Virus record (IMG/VR): IMGVR_UViG_3300042542_000683
Span: 1-40,843 of that record
Source of the DNA: a virus
Strand: one strand, 5' to 3'
Length of the DNA: 40,843 nt
Shown here: in pieces, positions 28,831-34,939 of the stretch
Position numbering within the stretch: position 1 is the stretch's first letter
Layout of the letters: the number at the start of each line of letters is the position of its first letter
Notes under the pieces: generated by a model
Seen by the model: only the letters and a program-made list of their open reading frames with translations
The model's database searches: none
Told to the model about the DNA's origin: nothing
Program-made: the position numbers and the translations under genes

Positions 28831-29136
28831 TCACAACATCATTCCTTCTTCTACTGCTCGCCAAACTATGCAGTCATTGTTGTATTGGTTTTTTCTTGTT
28901 GTACCCGTATCCATTATGTAACCATCTTTTACAAGGCTAATCCTAGTTGGGCGCACTGTATTGCCTTCAATGTGTAATGTTTTTTCAATTTCCTGATCCG
29001 TAGCGCCGCGCAATCCCTGGTTTAAAATGTACTCATAAACCTTACGGCGCATTGAACCAGTTCTAGGCAACGCTTTTTCAGCGGCGGCTATTGATGTGCG
29101 TTGCGCGTTGTGCGCAATGATTACTTTGTTATCCAT
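28831..29136 (-). CDS. Winged-helix DNA-binding protein
   Basis: 101 residues from ATG 29136 (MDNKVIIAHNAQRTSIAAAE), overlapping the end of the annealing-protein gene by 8 nt. The segment GSMRRKVYEYILNQGLRG, ATDQEIEKTLHIEGNTVRPT with RISLVKDGYIMDTGTTR is a typical winged HTH. Helix 1, helix 2, the recognition helix with 'NTVrprR..L...G.I', and a beta wing are all visible. Likely transcription regulator of the operon, or an architectural DNA-binding factor; phages of actinobacteria often carry it beside recombination genes. Confidence 0.7.
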   Translation of the reverse strand: MDNKVIIAHNAQRTSIAAAEKALPRTGSMRRKVYEYILNQGLRGATDQEIEKTLHIEGNTVRPTRISLVKDGYIMDTGTTRKNQYNNDCIVWRAVEEGMML

Positions 29137-29719
29137 TAAGGGCTTCTTTACGCGCCAAAATATGATCACGCAAAGTAGCGCCTTCAACTACAACATCAAG
29201 AAGATCCAAATTTAATTGCCATGCGGCTTTCAATTCTTCAACATCAGATTGAGTTTCAACTAAACTAAAAACTGCAAATGCGCTTGCTTTTTCTTCTTCT
29301 GTGTACTCACGCTTTGCGGCTGGCGCTTTGGCTTGCGGTGCATCAGTTGTTTTTGTTTGACGGTTGCGTACTTCTTCAGAAGAAGCAATGCCTTTCTTTG
29401 TATCAACCGCAAGAGCGGCAACCATTGCTCTACCCCATGCCGCTGTTTCTGCGTTCTGTAATTCAGAGTCACGGGTAAAGTTGGTTGGCCCTGGAATTGG
29501 CTCATAGGCATAGCCCACGCCAGGCAGTTGATCATCAGGTGAACGGTATGCCGCGGCGCTGTACACCATAAATGTTTTAAATGTTGTTTCCGTAATTCTT
29601 ACTTCAAGAACATACGGATCTTTCCACGGCTGTAATGAACCCGTTGGATACTTCTCGCGAAACTCAACAATGCGTGTTGCCACATCAATGTAATCTAATG
29701 GGCCTTTGTAATTAGCCAT
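29129..29719 (-). CDS. Erf/Sak-like single-strand annealing protein candidate
   Basis: 196 residues from ATG 29719 (MANYKGPLDYIDVATRIVEF). Features are DVATRIVEFREKYPTGSLQP, a strand-rich centre (TFKTFMVYSAAAYRSPDD), and ELQNAETAAWGRAMVAALAV, the 'nAeTsAiGRAlaalG' helix that marks the Erf superfamily of phage recombinases. A Lys/Ala-rich linker and a small C-terminal helical domain (YTEEEKASAFAVFSLVETQS) follow. Such proteins anneal ssDNA with a partner exonuclease, here plausibly the Cas4-like nuclease at 27244, SSB and RusA. The Erf call rests on that helix and gene context. Confidence 0.6.
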   Translation of the reverse strand: MANYKGPLDYIDVATRIVEFREKYPTGSLQPWKDPYVLEVRITETTFKTFMVYSAAAYRSPDDQLPGVGYAYEPIPGPTNFTRDSELQNAETAAWGRAMVAALAVDTKKGIASSEEVRNRQTKTTDAPQAKAPAAKREYTEEEKASAFAVFSLVETQSDVEELKAAWQLNLDLLDVVVEGATLRDHILARKEALNG

Positions 29720-29913
29720 TACGCAACCGCCTTTCTTGCGCAAATTTCAGAACAGTAACTTTCTCTTGTAATTGTTGTGCCAACAGTTTTTGCGTAAGTA
29801 GTCATGCCGTGATAAAAATCGGCTGTGTTGTTGCACATGTCGCAAACAAAAATCATCTTGATCTGACCTGTAATTTCTAGCCCTGTTTCTGCATCTATCA
29901 ACTTTGTAGCCAT
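29719..29913 (-). CDS. 64-residue Cys-pair protein, first gene of the replication operon
   Basis: Starts at ATG 29913 (MATKLIDAETGLEITGQIKM) after GAAAGGCAAG; a longer frame would cross the promoter. CDMC (near residue 24) and CSEIC at the end, with intervening His, suggest a zinc-binding site. The central part (FYHGMTTYAKTVGTTITRES) is beta-like. It is the leader gene of the unit that includes annealing protein, nuclease, WhiB and RusA. Function unknown. Confidence 0.6.
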   Translation of the reverse strand: MATKLIDAETGLEITGQIKMIFVCDMCNNTADFYHGMTTYAKTVGTTITRESYCSEICARKAVA

Positions 29914-29932
29914 TTTCTTGCCTTTCTGTTTG

Positions 29933-29946
29933 GGGCTAACCAGCCC
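29933..29946 (-). other. Leader hairpin of the replication operon
   Basis: GGGCT-AACC-AGCCC is a 5-bp GC-rich stem with a 4-nt loop lying between the candidate promoter (29958-29986) and the SD of the first gene, the same arrangement as at 25408-25422. Confidence 0.4.
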
Positions 29947-29957
29947 GTGTAGGGAGG

Positions 29958-29986
29958 ATTTAACCCTATGGCTCTGACAAATACAA
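29958..29986 (-). promoter_or_regulatory. Candidate promoter of the replication operon
   Basis: Minus strand TTGTAT (29986-29981), exactly 17 nt, TTAAAT (29963-29958). It lies in the divergent gap between the minus-strand operon and the plus-strand gene at 30040. Confidence 0.5.
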
Positions 29987-30039
29987 GCACCCCGTAATTT
30001 ATCGGCGCGGCGTGGCATAATAAGAAGCCAGGAGGAAAC

Positions 30040-30249
30040 ATGGCTTATTCACAAGTTTCAATACGGTTGGGCGGGCTGGTTGTTGAGTTGGGTACAGAAG
30101 CCCAGTACCCTGACATGGTTAGCGACTTAACAGGCCGTTGCCTATTTACTTTTAATGAGGCTATGGATAAAGCCACGGCACAAGGCATTGATGTTTCTGA
30201 CATGCGGTTGATAACTTCTGAGTATTCGGATAATGATGATGATGACTGA
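30040..30249 (+). CDS. 69-residue plus-strand protein, unknown
   Basis: MAYSQVSIRLGGLVVELGTE with a strong AGGAGG 5 nt before the ATG. A beta-hairpin-like start is followed by TFNEAMDKATAQGIDVSDMR and an acidic tail (EYSDNDDDD). Apart from the glycan cassette it is the only plus-strand gene with a convincing SD. It is divergent from the replication operon and convergent with the 30315 gene. CATAAT at 30016-30021 could be its -10 box. Position suggests an early or regulatory product; no motif identifies it. Confidence 0.65.
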   Translation: MAYSQVSIRLGGLVVELGTEAQYPDMVSDLTGRCLFTFNEAMDKATAQGIDVSDMRLITSEYSDNDDDD

Positions 30250-30260
30250 TGGTGATTGCA

Positions 30261-30303
30261 CCAAAGAGCCACGGTCATCATTAGATGATGCCGTGGACTT
30301 TGG
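30261..30303. terminator. Long bulged hairpin between convergent genes
   Basis: Three nested perfect 6-bp arms: CCAAAG with CTTTGG, CCACGG with CCGTGG, and CATCAT with ATGATG, interrupted by small bulges and closed by a 3-nt loop (18 bp in total). It fills the gap between convergent genes and should fold on either strand. It lacks a U-tract on both sides, so it may be a bidirectional transcription end, an RNA-stability element or a protein site. Confidence 0.6.
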
Positions 30304-30314
30304 AGAAAGTTACC

Positions 30315-30515
30315 CTAAACTTCCCATACGCGTTTAATTTCTTTCCAGATTTTTTCATGGTGTTCTTCGCAAAGCACCATTTGACCCCAACTTAAAGGCC
30401 AAAATTTTGCTTCATATTTAATAAACAACCAACCTGTTTTGCCACAAACTGTACCGTCACGGTATCCATCTGCATCTGCTATTTCAGCATGACAAGTAAT
30501 TTGTTCTTCATTCAT
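30315..30515 (-). CDS. 66-residue Cys/His protein, unknown
   Basis: MNEEQITCHAEIADADGYRD continues with TVCGKTGWLFIKYEAKFWPL and LCEEHHEKIWKEIKRVWEV. Three Cys (TCH, VCG, LCEEH) and His residues could bind zinc. 'C...gY.dg..CGk.' and 'CeeH...' resemble small treble-clef-like phage proteins. SD AGGAAGG precedes the ATG, and a TATAAT box stands about 45 nt upstream. Single-gene unit closed by the 30261-30303 hairpin. Confidence 0.6.
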   Translation of the reverse strand: MNEEQITCHAEIADADGYRDGTVCGKTGWLFIKYEAKFWPLSWGQMVLCEEHHEKIWKEIKRVWEV

Positions 30516-30557
30516 TTTTTTGCCTTCCTGCTTTCCTCAATTTGAGGTTGCAAAATA

Positions 30558-30563
30558 ATTATA
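30558..30563 (-). promoter_or_regulatory. Consensus -10 box (TATAAT) for the 30315 gene
   Basis: A perfect TATAAT on the minus strand in the AT-rich gap. The best -35 candidates (TTACAA/TACAAA) stand 18-19 nt upstream, slightly wide, so regulation by an activator is possible. Confidence 0.5.
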
Positions 30564-30587
30564 CTCTTTGGTGTTTTTGCGTTTGTA

Positions 30588-30642
30588 ATTTTTATTTTAT
30601 GTTATGCGTAAAAATTTTGTGACACGCCGATAAAATAAAAAT
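30588..30642. repeat. Perfect 13-bp AT inverted repeat in an AT-rich gap
   Basis: ATTTTTATTTTAT (30588-30600) and ATAAAATAAAAAT (30630-30642) are exact reverse complements separated by 29 bp. They lie in the 161-bp gene-free stretch 30516-30676, which is much richer in A+T than the rest of the window. No coding frame is credible there. Candidate origin, partition-like or operator region. Confidence 0.6.
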
Positions 30643-30654
30643 GTCAGTTGCGAT

Positions 30655-30683
30655 TTGACAGCCAAAATCAAGGTTTCTAATCT
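30655..30683 (+). promoter_or_regulatory. Plus-strand sigma70-like promoter, antisense orientation
   Basis: TTGACA (30655-30660), a 17-nt spacer and TAATCT (30678-30683). It points right, into the antisense strand of the metallophosphoesterase gene, with no plus-strand gene behind it. It could drive an antisense or primer RNA, or be chance. Confidence 0.35.
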
Positions 30684-31711
30684 AGCCAAACTTTGTAAGC
30701 GGCTGTTACGCGCCCCTTTACAGGGTCAATAAAGTGCAATCGCTGTGACGGTGTGGCGCTTGCCGCCAACATGACACCCGCGTAACGATTATCTGACTCA
30801 GTAGAACCAGTTTGATAAACAGATCCTAAACCATTAGCCATAGCCCATTCAGCATGCGTGTGGTAATGCCCAATGTAAACATCACGGAACTCCCACGGAT
30901 AAGAACCTGAACGCCAACGGTTAGCATGTTGAACTATTGCGCCAGGAGAAGCAAAACCATTGCGGCCTACTTCATCACCGTGGATTAACAATGCTCTGTA
31001 AGCGCCAATCTCAATGCGCTGAATATCTTCAGGGCAATCTTGCCACACCAACCGCTTTTCTCCGTTAAGAAGTTGATGAGCAAGTTCATAACACATTCGG
31101 TCAAAGTTATCTGAACGCGGAACATTGTCGCGCTTAGATCCAATACGCCCATGGTTTCCCCATTCAGGTACTACCGTAACTTTTTCATAGTTGGCTAATG
31201 CAAATCTAACAACATCAACGCATAAGCGGCTAACATTTACATATTGTTCAAATAATGTACTGTCAATTTCAAAGGCTTGTGACGGAAAATTAAACAAACC
31301 TTCAACCATGTCACCGCCAAAAGCAATAACAACTTCTTTTACAGGGTGATCTGCCCGCTGAACATCTGTAATGCGTACTGCTTTTTCCGCAAATTCTAAA
31401 ACGCGTTTGCGCATTACTTCAGAATTGTAACTGGCTGTTTTCTTAGCGCCTTGCCAGTCGGTCATGTGCCATAGGGCCACTTCACCTTTTGCTTTACGCT
31501 TATCAATTTCAACAATTGGCACTGGATCAATTTTGCCAAATGTAAGCATTGCGTCATAAGCCGCTTGCCGTGTAGCAAATACCAAATCTTCATTGCGTTC
31601 TTTTGATTGCTTTAATTGTTTTTGCAAACGCAACATTGCCTGGCGTAATTCTTTAACATCAGATGACTCAACGCCTTCAGGCATTTCTTCAAAAGTTTTT
31701 TTAAGGCTCAT
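30677..31711 (-). CDS. Calcineurin-like metallophosphoesterase
   Basis: 344 residues from ATG 31711 (MSLKKTFEEMPEGVESSDVK). An N-terminal coiled coil (LRQAMLRLQKQLKQSKERNE) precedes the phosphoesterase core. Metal-binding motifs are LWHMTDWQGAKK, AFGGDMVEGLFN, VVPEWGNHGRIG, LLIHGDEVG and YIGHYHTHAEW, i.e. D...GD...GNH...H...GHxH. Family members include phosphodiesterases and SbcD-type nucleases; the substrate cannot be read from the sequence. It overlaps the DUF6378-like gene upstream and ends at the AT-rich control region. Confidence 0.8.
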   Translation of the reverse strand: MSLKKTFEEMPEGVESSDVKELRQAMLRLQKQLKQSKERNEDLVFATRQAAYDAMLTFGKIDPVPIVEIDKRKAKGEVALWHMTDWQGAKKTASYNSEVMRKRVLEFAEKAVRITDVQRADHPVKEVVIAFGGDMVEGLFNFPSQAFEIDSTLFEQYVNVSRLCVDVVRFALANYEKVTVVPEWGNHGRIGSKRDNVPRSDNFDRMCYELAHQLLNGEKRLVWQDCPEDIQRIEIGAYRALLIHGDEVGRNGFASPGAIVQHANRWRSGSYPWEFRDVYIGHYHTHAEWAMANGLGSVYQTGSTESDNRYAGVMLAASATPSQRLHFIDPVKGRVTAAYKVWLD

Positions 31712-31958
31712 TGGTAAACACAATCTGTTTGCCGTGGTGTATGTAGCCTTCTTTATCTATCCATGAGTCCTCATGTTGGGGGTTAGCCACAATGCGTACC
31801 GATTTAGCGGCATCAAACATTATCGCCACTATTTCAGGTTCAATATCCTCAATGGCTAAAAGCGCACCCCACATGCGGCCTATTGCTGTGAAGTTATTAC
31901 GGGCGCTTCCGTATTCATTTTGACGGTCATCAAGAACTTCTTTTACTCTTTTGGACAT
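31701..31958 (-). CDS. DUF6378-like phage protein
   Basis: 85 residues from ATG 31958 (MSKRVKEVLDDRQNEYGSAR). The pattern 'L.dR...YG....nf..iA.mW...L', then 'e.~~i~...K.~Ri...p.h.DsW.Di.GY' is seen in EYGSARNNFTAIGRMWGALL and MFDAAKSVRIVANPQHEDSW with IDKEGYIHHG. This is a very widespread small phage domain (DUF6378) of unknown function, with a fold reminiscent of all-alpha NTP pyrophosphatases. Confidence 0.7.
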   Translation of the reverse strand: MSKRVKEVLDDRQNEYGSARNNFTAIGRMWGALLAIEDIEPEIVAIMFDAAKSVRIVANPQHEDSWIDKEGYIHHGKQIVFTNEP

Positions 31959-32191
31959 CTGCAAGTACCGTTTTGATGCGCTCTAATTGTGTCAGAACTG
32001 GCTTTGAGTCCATTAGATCGTAACGCTTGAACAATTAAATTTACAGGATAATGTTTTGCCCATGCGTTATCTAACGCTTTGCGGTCATCTTCATTTAATG
32101 AGTCATACAATGTTTGATAAGCGCAACCTGCTAAATGACGGCGTGACTCTCTTTTGCTAATTATTTCTTTAAAAGTATCATCTAATCCCAT
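31943..32191 (-). CDS. HTH-like small DNA-binding protein
   Basis: 82 residues from ATG 32191 (MGLDDTFKEIISKRESRRHL), with AGGAGG upstream. The C-terminal half, WAKHYPVNLIVQALRSNGLK with ASSDTIRAHQNGTCRCP, reads as a helix-turn-helix. This type of protein is frequent in actinophages, where the end of the recognition helix is followed by 'H..g.C.C'. First gene of a three-gene unit placed directly after the lysis terminator. Confidence 0.6.
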   Translation of the reverse strand: MGLDDTFKEIISKRESRRHLAGCAYQTLYDSLNEDDRKALDNAWAKHYPVNLIVQALRSNGLKASSDTIRAHQNGTCRCPKE

Positions 32192-32230
32192 ATTAAGCCT
32201 CCTGGTTAAAGCGTACCCCAAAGAAGAAAG

Positions 32231-32248
32231 CCCCGCCGTAGCGGGGCA
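32231..32248 (-). terminator. Rho-independent terminator of the lysis cassette
   Basis: GCCCCGC and GCGGGGC arms with a 4-nt loop. On the minus strand it is followed by TTTCTTCTTT. It ends the 33596-32254 unit, and the next gene starts 40 nt further on. Confidence 0.75.
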
Positions 32249-32253
32249 ATCTT

Positions 32254-32496
32254 TTACTTTGTTTTCTTTTTACTTGCTTTGGCTAACTTATCAATCTCAA
32301 TTGTTACCGCATCAGCAATAAGCCCAAACGCGGGATCAGCCTTATCAATGCCACGGATAGCAGGGCCAGCAATAGCGGCTACTGCACCAATGATTGCGGC
32401 TTTCCAGTCATGCACACCAGCAACATAAATGCCAGCCGTGGTGATAGCAAAATGGCGTAAAGCGGATTTCAACATGTCTGATTGTTTTTTATTCAT
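32254..32496 (-). CDS. Holin-like protein
   Basis: 80 residues: a short basic N-terminus (MNKKQSDMLKSALRHFAITT), then two short hydrophobic stretches (AGIYVAGVHDWKAAIIGAVA, AIAGPAIRG). A further helix and a basic C-terminus (LAKASKKKTK) follow. 'HF..t..gi......dw.aa..ga.aai.gPa.R.idk.Dpa.G' is the pattern of a holin family common in actinophages. It follows the endolysin by 2 nt and should make the membrane lesions that start lysis. Confidence 0.65.
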   Translation of the reverse strand: MNKKQSDMLKSALRHFAITTAGIYVAGVHDWKAAIIGAVAAIAGPAIRGIDKADPAFGLIADAVTIEIDKLAKASKKKTK

Positions 32497-32498
32497 TG

Positions 32499-32966
32499 TT
32501 ACCCCTTTGGGCGGGCTACCGCCATGATTGTTTTATAGTCACGCTTCTTCAAGTAAAAACCATCACCGTTTGACTGGCTTCCAGCCTTACCTGAAGATGT
32601 ATTTCCTTCATAAACATACAGCACTTTAAGTGCCGTGTTGTGTTTTTTTACAATGCCCACATGATCAGGCTGAGCATCTTCATCAAACTGGAAAAATACA
32701 AGATCCCCTTCTTGAGCCTGTCCAATAGGCACAAGTTGATTGTTCTTTGTTAGGTACTTTAACCAGGCATCACAAGAAGCAAAGCCTTTCTTTGTGTTGG
32801 CTACCGCCTTAATTGCGCCCGCATCAAAGTACATTTTTGATGCTGACATTGCGCACCAGGGTTGATTGTTAAGGCCAAACCATTTGCCAAAAGTAGTGTC
32901 ATTGTTTGTGCCTTCTGTGTAATCTACTGAAGCCTTGCACAATTCAATTAGTTTCTTTGTATCCAT
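32499..32966 (-). CDS. CHAP-domain endolysin
   Basis: 155 residues consisting of one CHAP amidase/endopeptidase domain: GLNNQPWCAMSASKMYFDAG with nucleophile-type Cys38, GDLVFFQFDEDAQPDHVGIV with His102, and LYVYEGNTS with Glu120/Asn122. It cuts peptide bonds in peptidoglycan. No separate wall-binding domain or signal peptide is visible, so it needs the holin for export. It overlaps the upstream membrane protein gene by 23 nt. Confidence 0.85.
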   Translation of the reverse strand: MDTKKLIELCKASVDYTEGTNNDTTFGKWFGLNNQPWCAMSASKMYFDAGAIKAVANTKKGFASCDAWLKYLTKNNQLVPIGQAQEGDLVFFQFDEDAQPDHVGIVKKHNTALKVLYVYEGNTSSGKAGSQSNGDGFYLKKRDYKTIMAVARPKG

Positions 32967-33234
32967 CTTCTTTCCCCTCCTGTGGTTTTGGTTTAGATTT
33001 TAGTCCATTTGCAGACAAAATGCCTGAAAGCGTACCTGTAAGAAATACGCAAAGAGTAGAAACAAGATCAATAAATGCCGCATCATTTGGCGCTTGCGCC
33101 ATTGGCTGAGTAACAAACACCAACGCGTAGAGCATGGCAAAGACTGAACCAGCAAAAACTAAAGCAAGCAAAATTCCTATGCTAACAATCAACCGCGCAT
33201 GTAATTCTTCAGGCGTATATTTGCGCCTAGACAT
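32944..33234 (-). CDS. Two-span membrane protein of the lysis cassette
   Basis: 96 residues from ATG 33234 (MSRRKYTPEELHARLIVSIG). Two hydrophobic helices, ARLIVSIGILLALVFAGSV to FAMLYALVFV and FIDLVSTLCVFLTGTLSGIL, are joined by a short loop, and the C-terminal tail is basic/acidic (KSKPKPQEGKEDGYKETN). Size and place before the endolysin fit a second holin, antiholin or membrane accessory. It overlaps both neighbours. Confidence 0.65.
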   Translation of the reverse strand: MSRRKYTPEELHARLIVSIGILLALVFAGSVFAMLYALVFVTQPMAQAPNDAAFIDLVSTLCVFLTGTLSGILSANGLKSKPKPQEGKEDGYKETN

Positions 33235-33412
33235 TTTGGGTTTCCACATTAGGTAGTAAATCTTTTGTACATTGTCCAACCGCTTCACATTGCGGCGGAT
33301 TACATTCCGCTTTTTCCCAATTAACAAATTCCTGGCAAGGGTAACGCGTGTAACCTTGATACCCGCAACCAGTAAGGCTAAGCGCGATCAATAAGAAGGC
33401 TGTAAATTTCAT
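33227..33412 (-). CDS. Small lipoprotein of the lysis cassette
   Basis: 61 residues from ATG 33412 (MKFTAFLLIALSLTGCGYQG). The signal peptide ends in the lipobox LTGC, so the mature protein should be lipid-anchored at Cys16. The mature part is rich in Cys (YPCQEF, AECNPPQCEAVGQC), suggesting disulfides outside the membrane. It is in a lysis cassette but no diderm-type spanin partner is evident. In an actinobacterial host it might instead act on the outer surface, for example in superinfection exclusion. That role is speculative. Confidence 0.7.
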   Translation of the reverse strand: MKFTAFLLIALSLTGCGYQGYTRYPCQEFVNWEKAECNPPQCEAVGQCTKDLLPNVETQNV

Positions 33413-33596
33413 CAATGCGGCTCTCCAAACGCTTGATTGTGTCACCCTGTCTGTTTTGTTCATCACGCAAACTTGATCCACCGTTAGGTTTTAATTCAGC
33501 AAGGTAATGTTTAACAAGCCATCTAACCGCGGCTGTAAATCCACCTAAAATAGTGGTAACACTGACGGCTAAAGCCGCCCAATCTAATGCGTTCAT
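33378..33596 (-). CDS. Membrane protein with C-terminal coiled coil, head of the lysis cassette
   Basis: 72 residues: MNALDWAALAVSVTTILGGF forms a membrane span, then a basic WLVKHYLAEL and a heptad helix (DEQNRQGDTIKRLESRIDEI). Such short 'membrane + coiled-coil' proteins are common in lysis regions of actinophages. No SD stands before the ATG; a TATACT box ends 8 nt upstream, so the message may be leaderless. It overlaps the lipoprotein gene by 35 nt. Confidence 0.65.
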   Translation of the reverse strand: MNALDWAALAVSVTTILGGFTAAVRWLVKHYLAELKPNGGSSLRDEQNRQGDTIKRLESRIDEIYSLLIDRA

Positions 33597-33604
33597 AGGA
33601 AAAA

Positions 33605-33610
33605 AGTATA
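33605..33610 (-). promoter_or_regulatory. Candidate -10 box (TATACT) of the lysis cassette
   Basis: TATACT lies in the 18-nt gap before the first lysis gene. The expected transcription start coincides with its ATG. No good -35 sequence is present. Confidence 0.4.
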
Positions 33611-33614
33611 ACCG

Positions 33615-33830
33615 TTATGTCCAGGTAATGACGCGAACAGTTCCAGTGTTATCAACTATCTTTGCTTGATTAGTTGTAATGTTTAACCACGCATCACCAA
33701 TGCGCGGATAAGTTGGATCAGTAGTTACATTAGGAAAAGTAAAACGGGTGGCAGTTTCCAATTTATTTATACGGCTGTTAATGTCCGCAAACATTCTTTG
33801 CAAATTTAATGGTTGATTTATGTATGCCAT
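33615..33830 (-). CDS. Small tail protein
   Basis: 71 residues: MAYINQPLNLQRMFADINSR with a coiled-coil-like NKLETATRF, then a beta-rich half (PTYPRIGDAWLNITTNQAKI, VDNTGTVRVITW). 'YPriGDaWlnt.tnq.ki.dntg..r.I.' is a pattern of phage fibre or baseplate peripheral proteins. It overlaps the hub-like gene (one base) and is the last tail gene. Confidence 0.6.
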   Translation of the reverse strand: MAYINQPLNLQRMFADINSRINKLETATRFTFPNVTTDPTYPRIGDAWLNITTNQAKIVDNTGTVRVITWT

Positions 33831-34939
33831 TACGCTTCACCCGCTCCCTGTGATAAAGATAAGGTTACGCGCTCAGGGCCATTCTCACCAGGTTGAACCG
33901 TAAGGCCAACTATGCGATAAATTTCATCAAGCGTATTTGGAAAACGGCTGTCTGTAATAATTATGCGAGCGTCATCTCCTACTTCATAAGTGCCAAAAAC
34001 AGGATCTACATAAGCGGGAACTACAACTTTAAGAACTACTGGCGGATAAGAAGTGGCAAGCGCTTGAGCGTTTGCTACTTCTTGAAGCATGGTTTGATCT
34101 GTAACATCTGAATAATTAGCAGTTGTTTCTAACAGCACCCAACCTTCAGCAAATTTTGTTGCGTCTTGCCCCGTGGCAATTTGTTTACCTTCATTAGAAC
34201 CCGCACCTAAAGCGTAAACAGTGTTTGCTACAACTGAACCATCTTCAGGATATTCATATTCAACCATGTTTCCAGCAGGAAAAGTAAACACGGGAACATC
34301 TGGATCACCAAAAGAATACTGCAAGCCGCTACGCGGGTAATAAGTATTAAATGATTTAGTAGGCACTCCGTTTATGTCATAAGCAACATCTATGTGAAAA
34401 TCAAAACCGTCACCTTGTCGGCTTAAATCTTGAATGGCTTGAAATACATTTTTAAATTCATAGTTGTAATAAGTACGGCTGATCAATACACCTGAAGTTG
34501 TTTCACCTTCTGAGTTGTAACCTACATTTATGTCACCGTAGGGTGCGGCTTGCGCATCTTCAATAAGTGTTTTAGCAATTACTAATTGATCAATGTTTAC
34601 AAAATCAACATCTTGCGTTATGCGCCTATGATCAAAATATGAAATCCATTCTTGCGCACTAAAAGTTAAAGTTTGTGAAGTGCTGTTATATGAACGCCCC
34701 CAAATAACGCCGCCCCACACCAAAATGCCATTTCTATCTACATAAAGGCCGCAATGTGCAGGAATAGTGGAAGGATCAACATTAAATTTATCAGCGTTAA
34801 TTCCTGATAAAAGTAAATGACCTTGAAAAGTTCCAGGTTGATTTAATTGTTGAGTAAAACCAACGCCAGTTAAAGGTAATTCGCCAATAATTGAGTTGCT
34901 TAAAAGATCAACAAAAAGATAACGGTATGTAGTGGTCAC
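33830..34939 (-). CDS. Baseplate hub-like/minor tail protein
   Basis: 369 residues: MTTTYRYLFVDLLSNSIIGE, LPLTGVGFTQQLNQPGTFQG, then GLYVDRNGILVWGGVIWGRS, SAQEWISYFDHRRITQDVDF and a C-terminal GDDARIIITDSRFPNTLDEI ending RVTLSLSQG. This 'L...~vsf...ln.pG.f...l......' start and 'i....g.lvWgG.Iw...' beta-barrel pattern are typical of actinophage minor tail proteins related to siphovirus hub (gp37/ReqiPepy6-type) proteins. They sit at the tail tip. The start overlaps the previous stop (ATGA-type). Confidence 0.7.
   Translation of the reverse strand: MTTTYRYLFVDLLSNSIIGELPLTGVGFTQQLNQPGTFQGHLLLSGINADKFNVDPSTIPAHCGLYVDRNGILVWGGVIWGRSYNSTSQTLTFSAQEWISYFDHRRITQDVDFVNIDQLVIAKTLIEDAQAAPYGDINVGYNSEGETTSGVLISRTYYNYEFKNVFQAIQDLSRQGDGFDFHIDVAYDINGVPTKSFNTYYPRSGLQYSFGDPDVPVFTFPAGNMVEYEYPEDGSVVANTVYALGAGSNEGKQIATGQDATKFAEGWVLLETTANYSDVTDQTMLQEVANAQALATSYPPVVLKVVVPAYVDPVFGTYEVGDDARIIITDSRFPNTLDEIYRIVGLTVQPGENGPERVTLSLSQGAGEA

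Noticed and set aside
30588-30642. The 13-bp AT inverted repeat as a terminator
   Set aside because: Purely A/T stem with a 29-nt loop; too weak for termination, and placed upstream of genes rather than after a strong unit.
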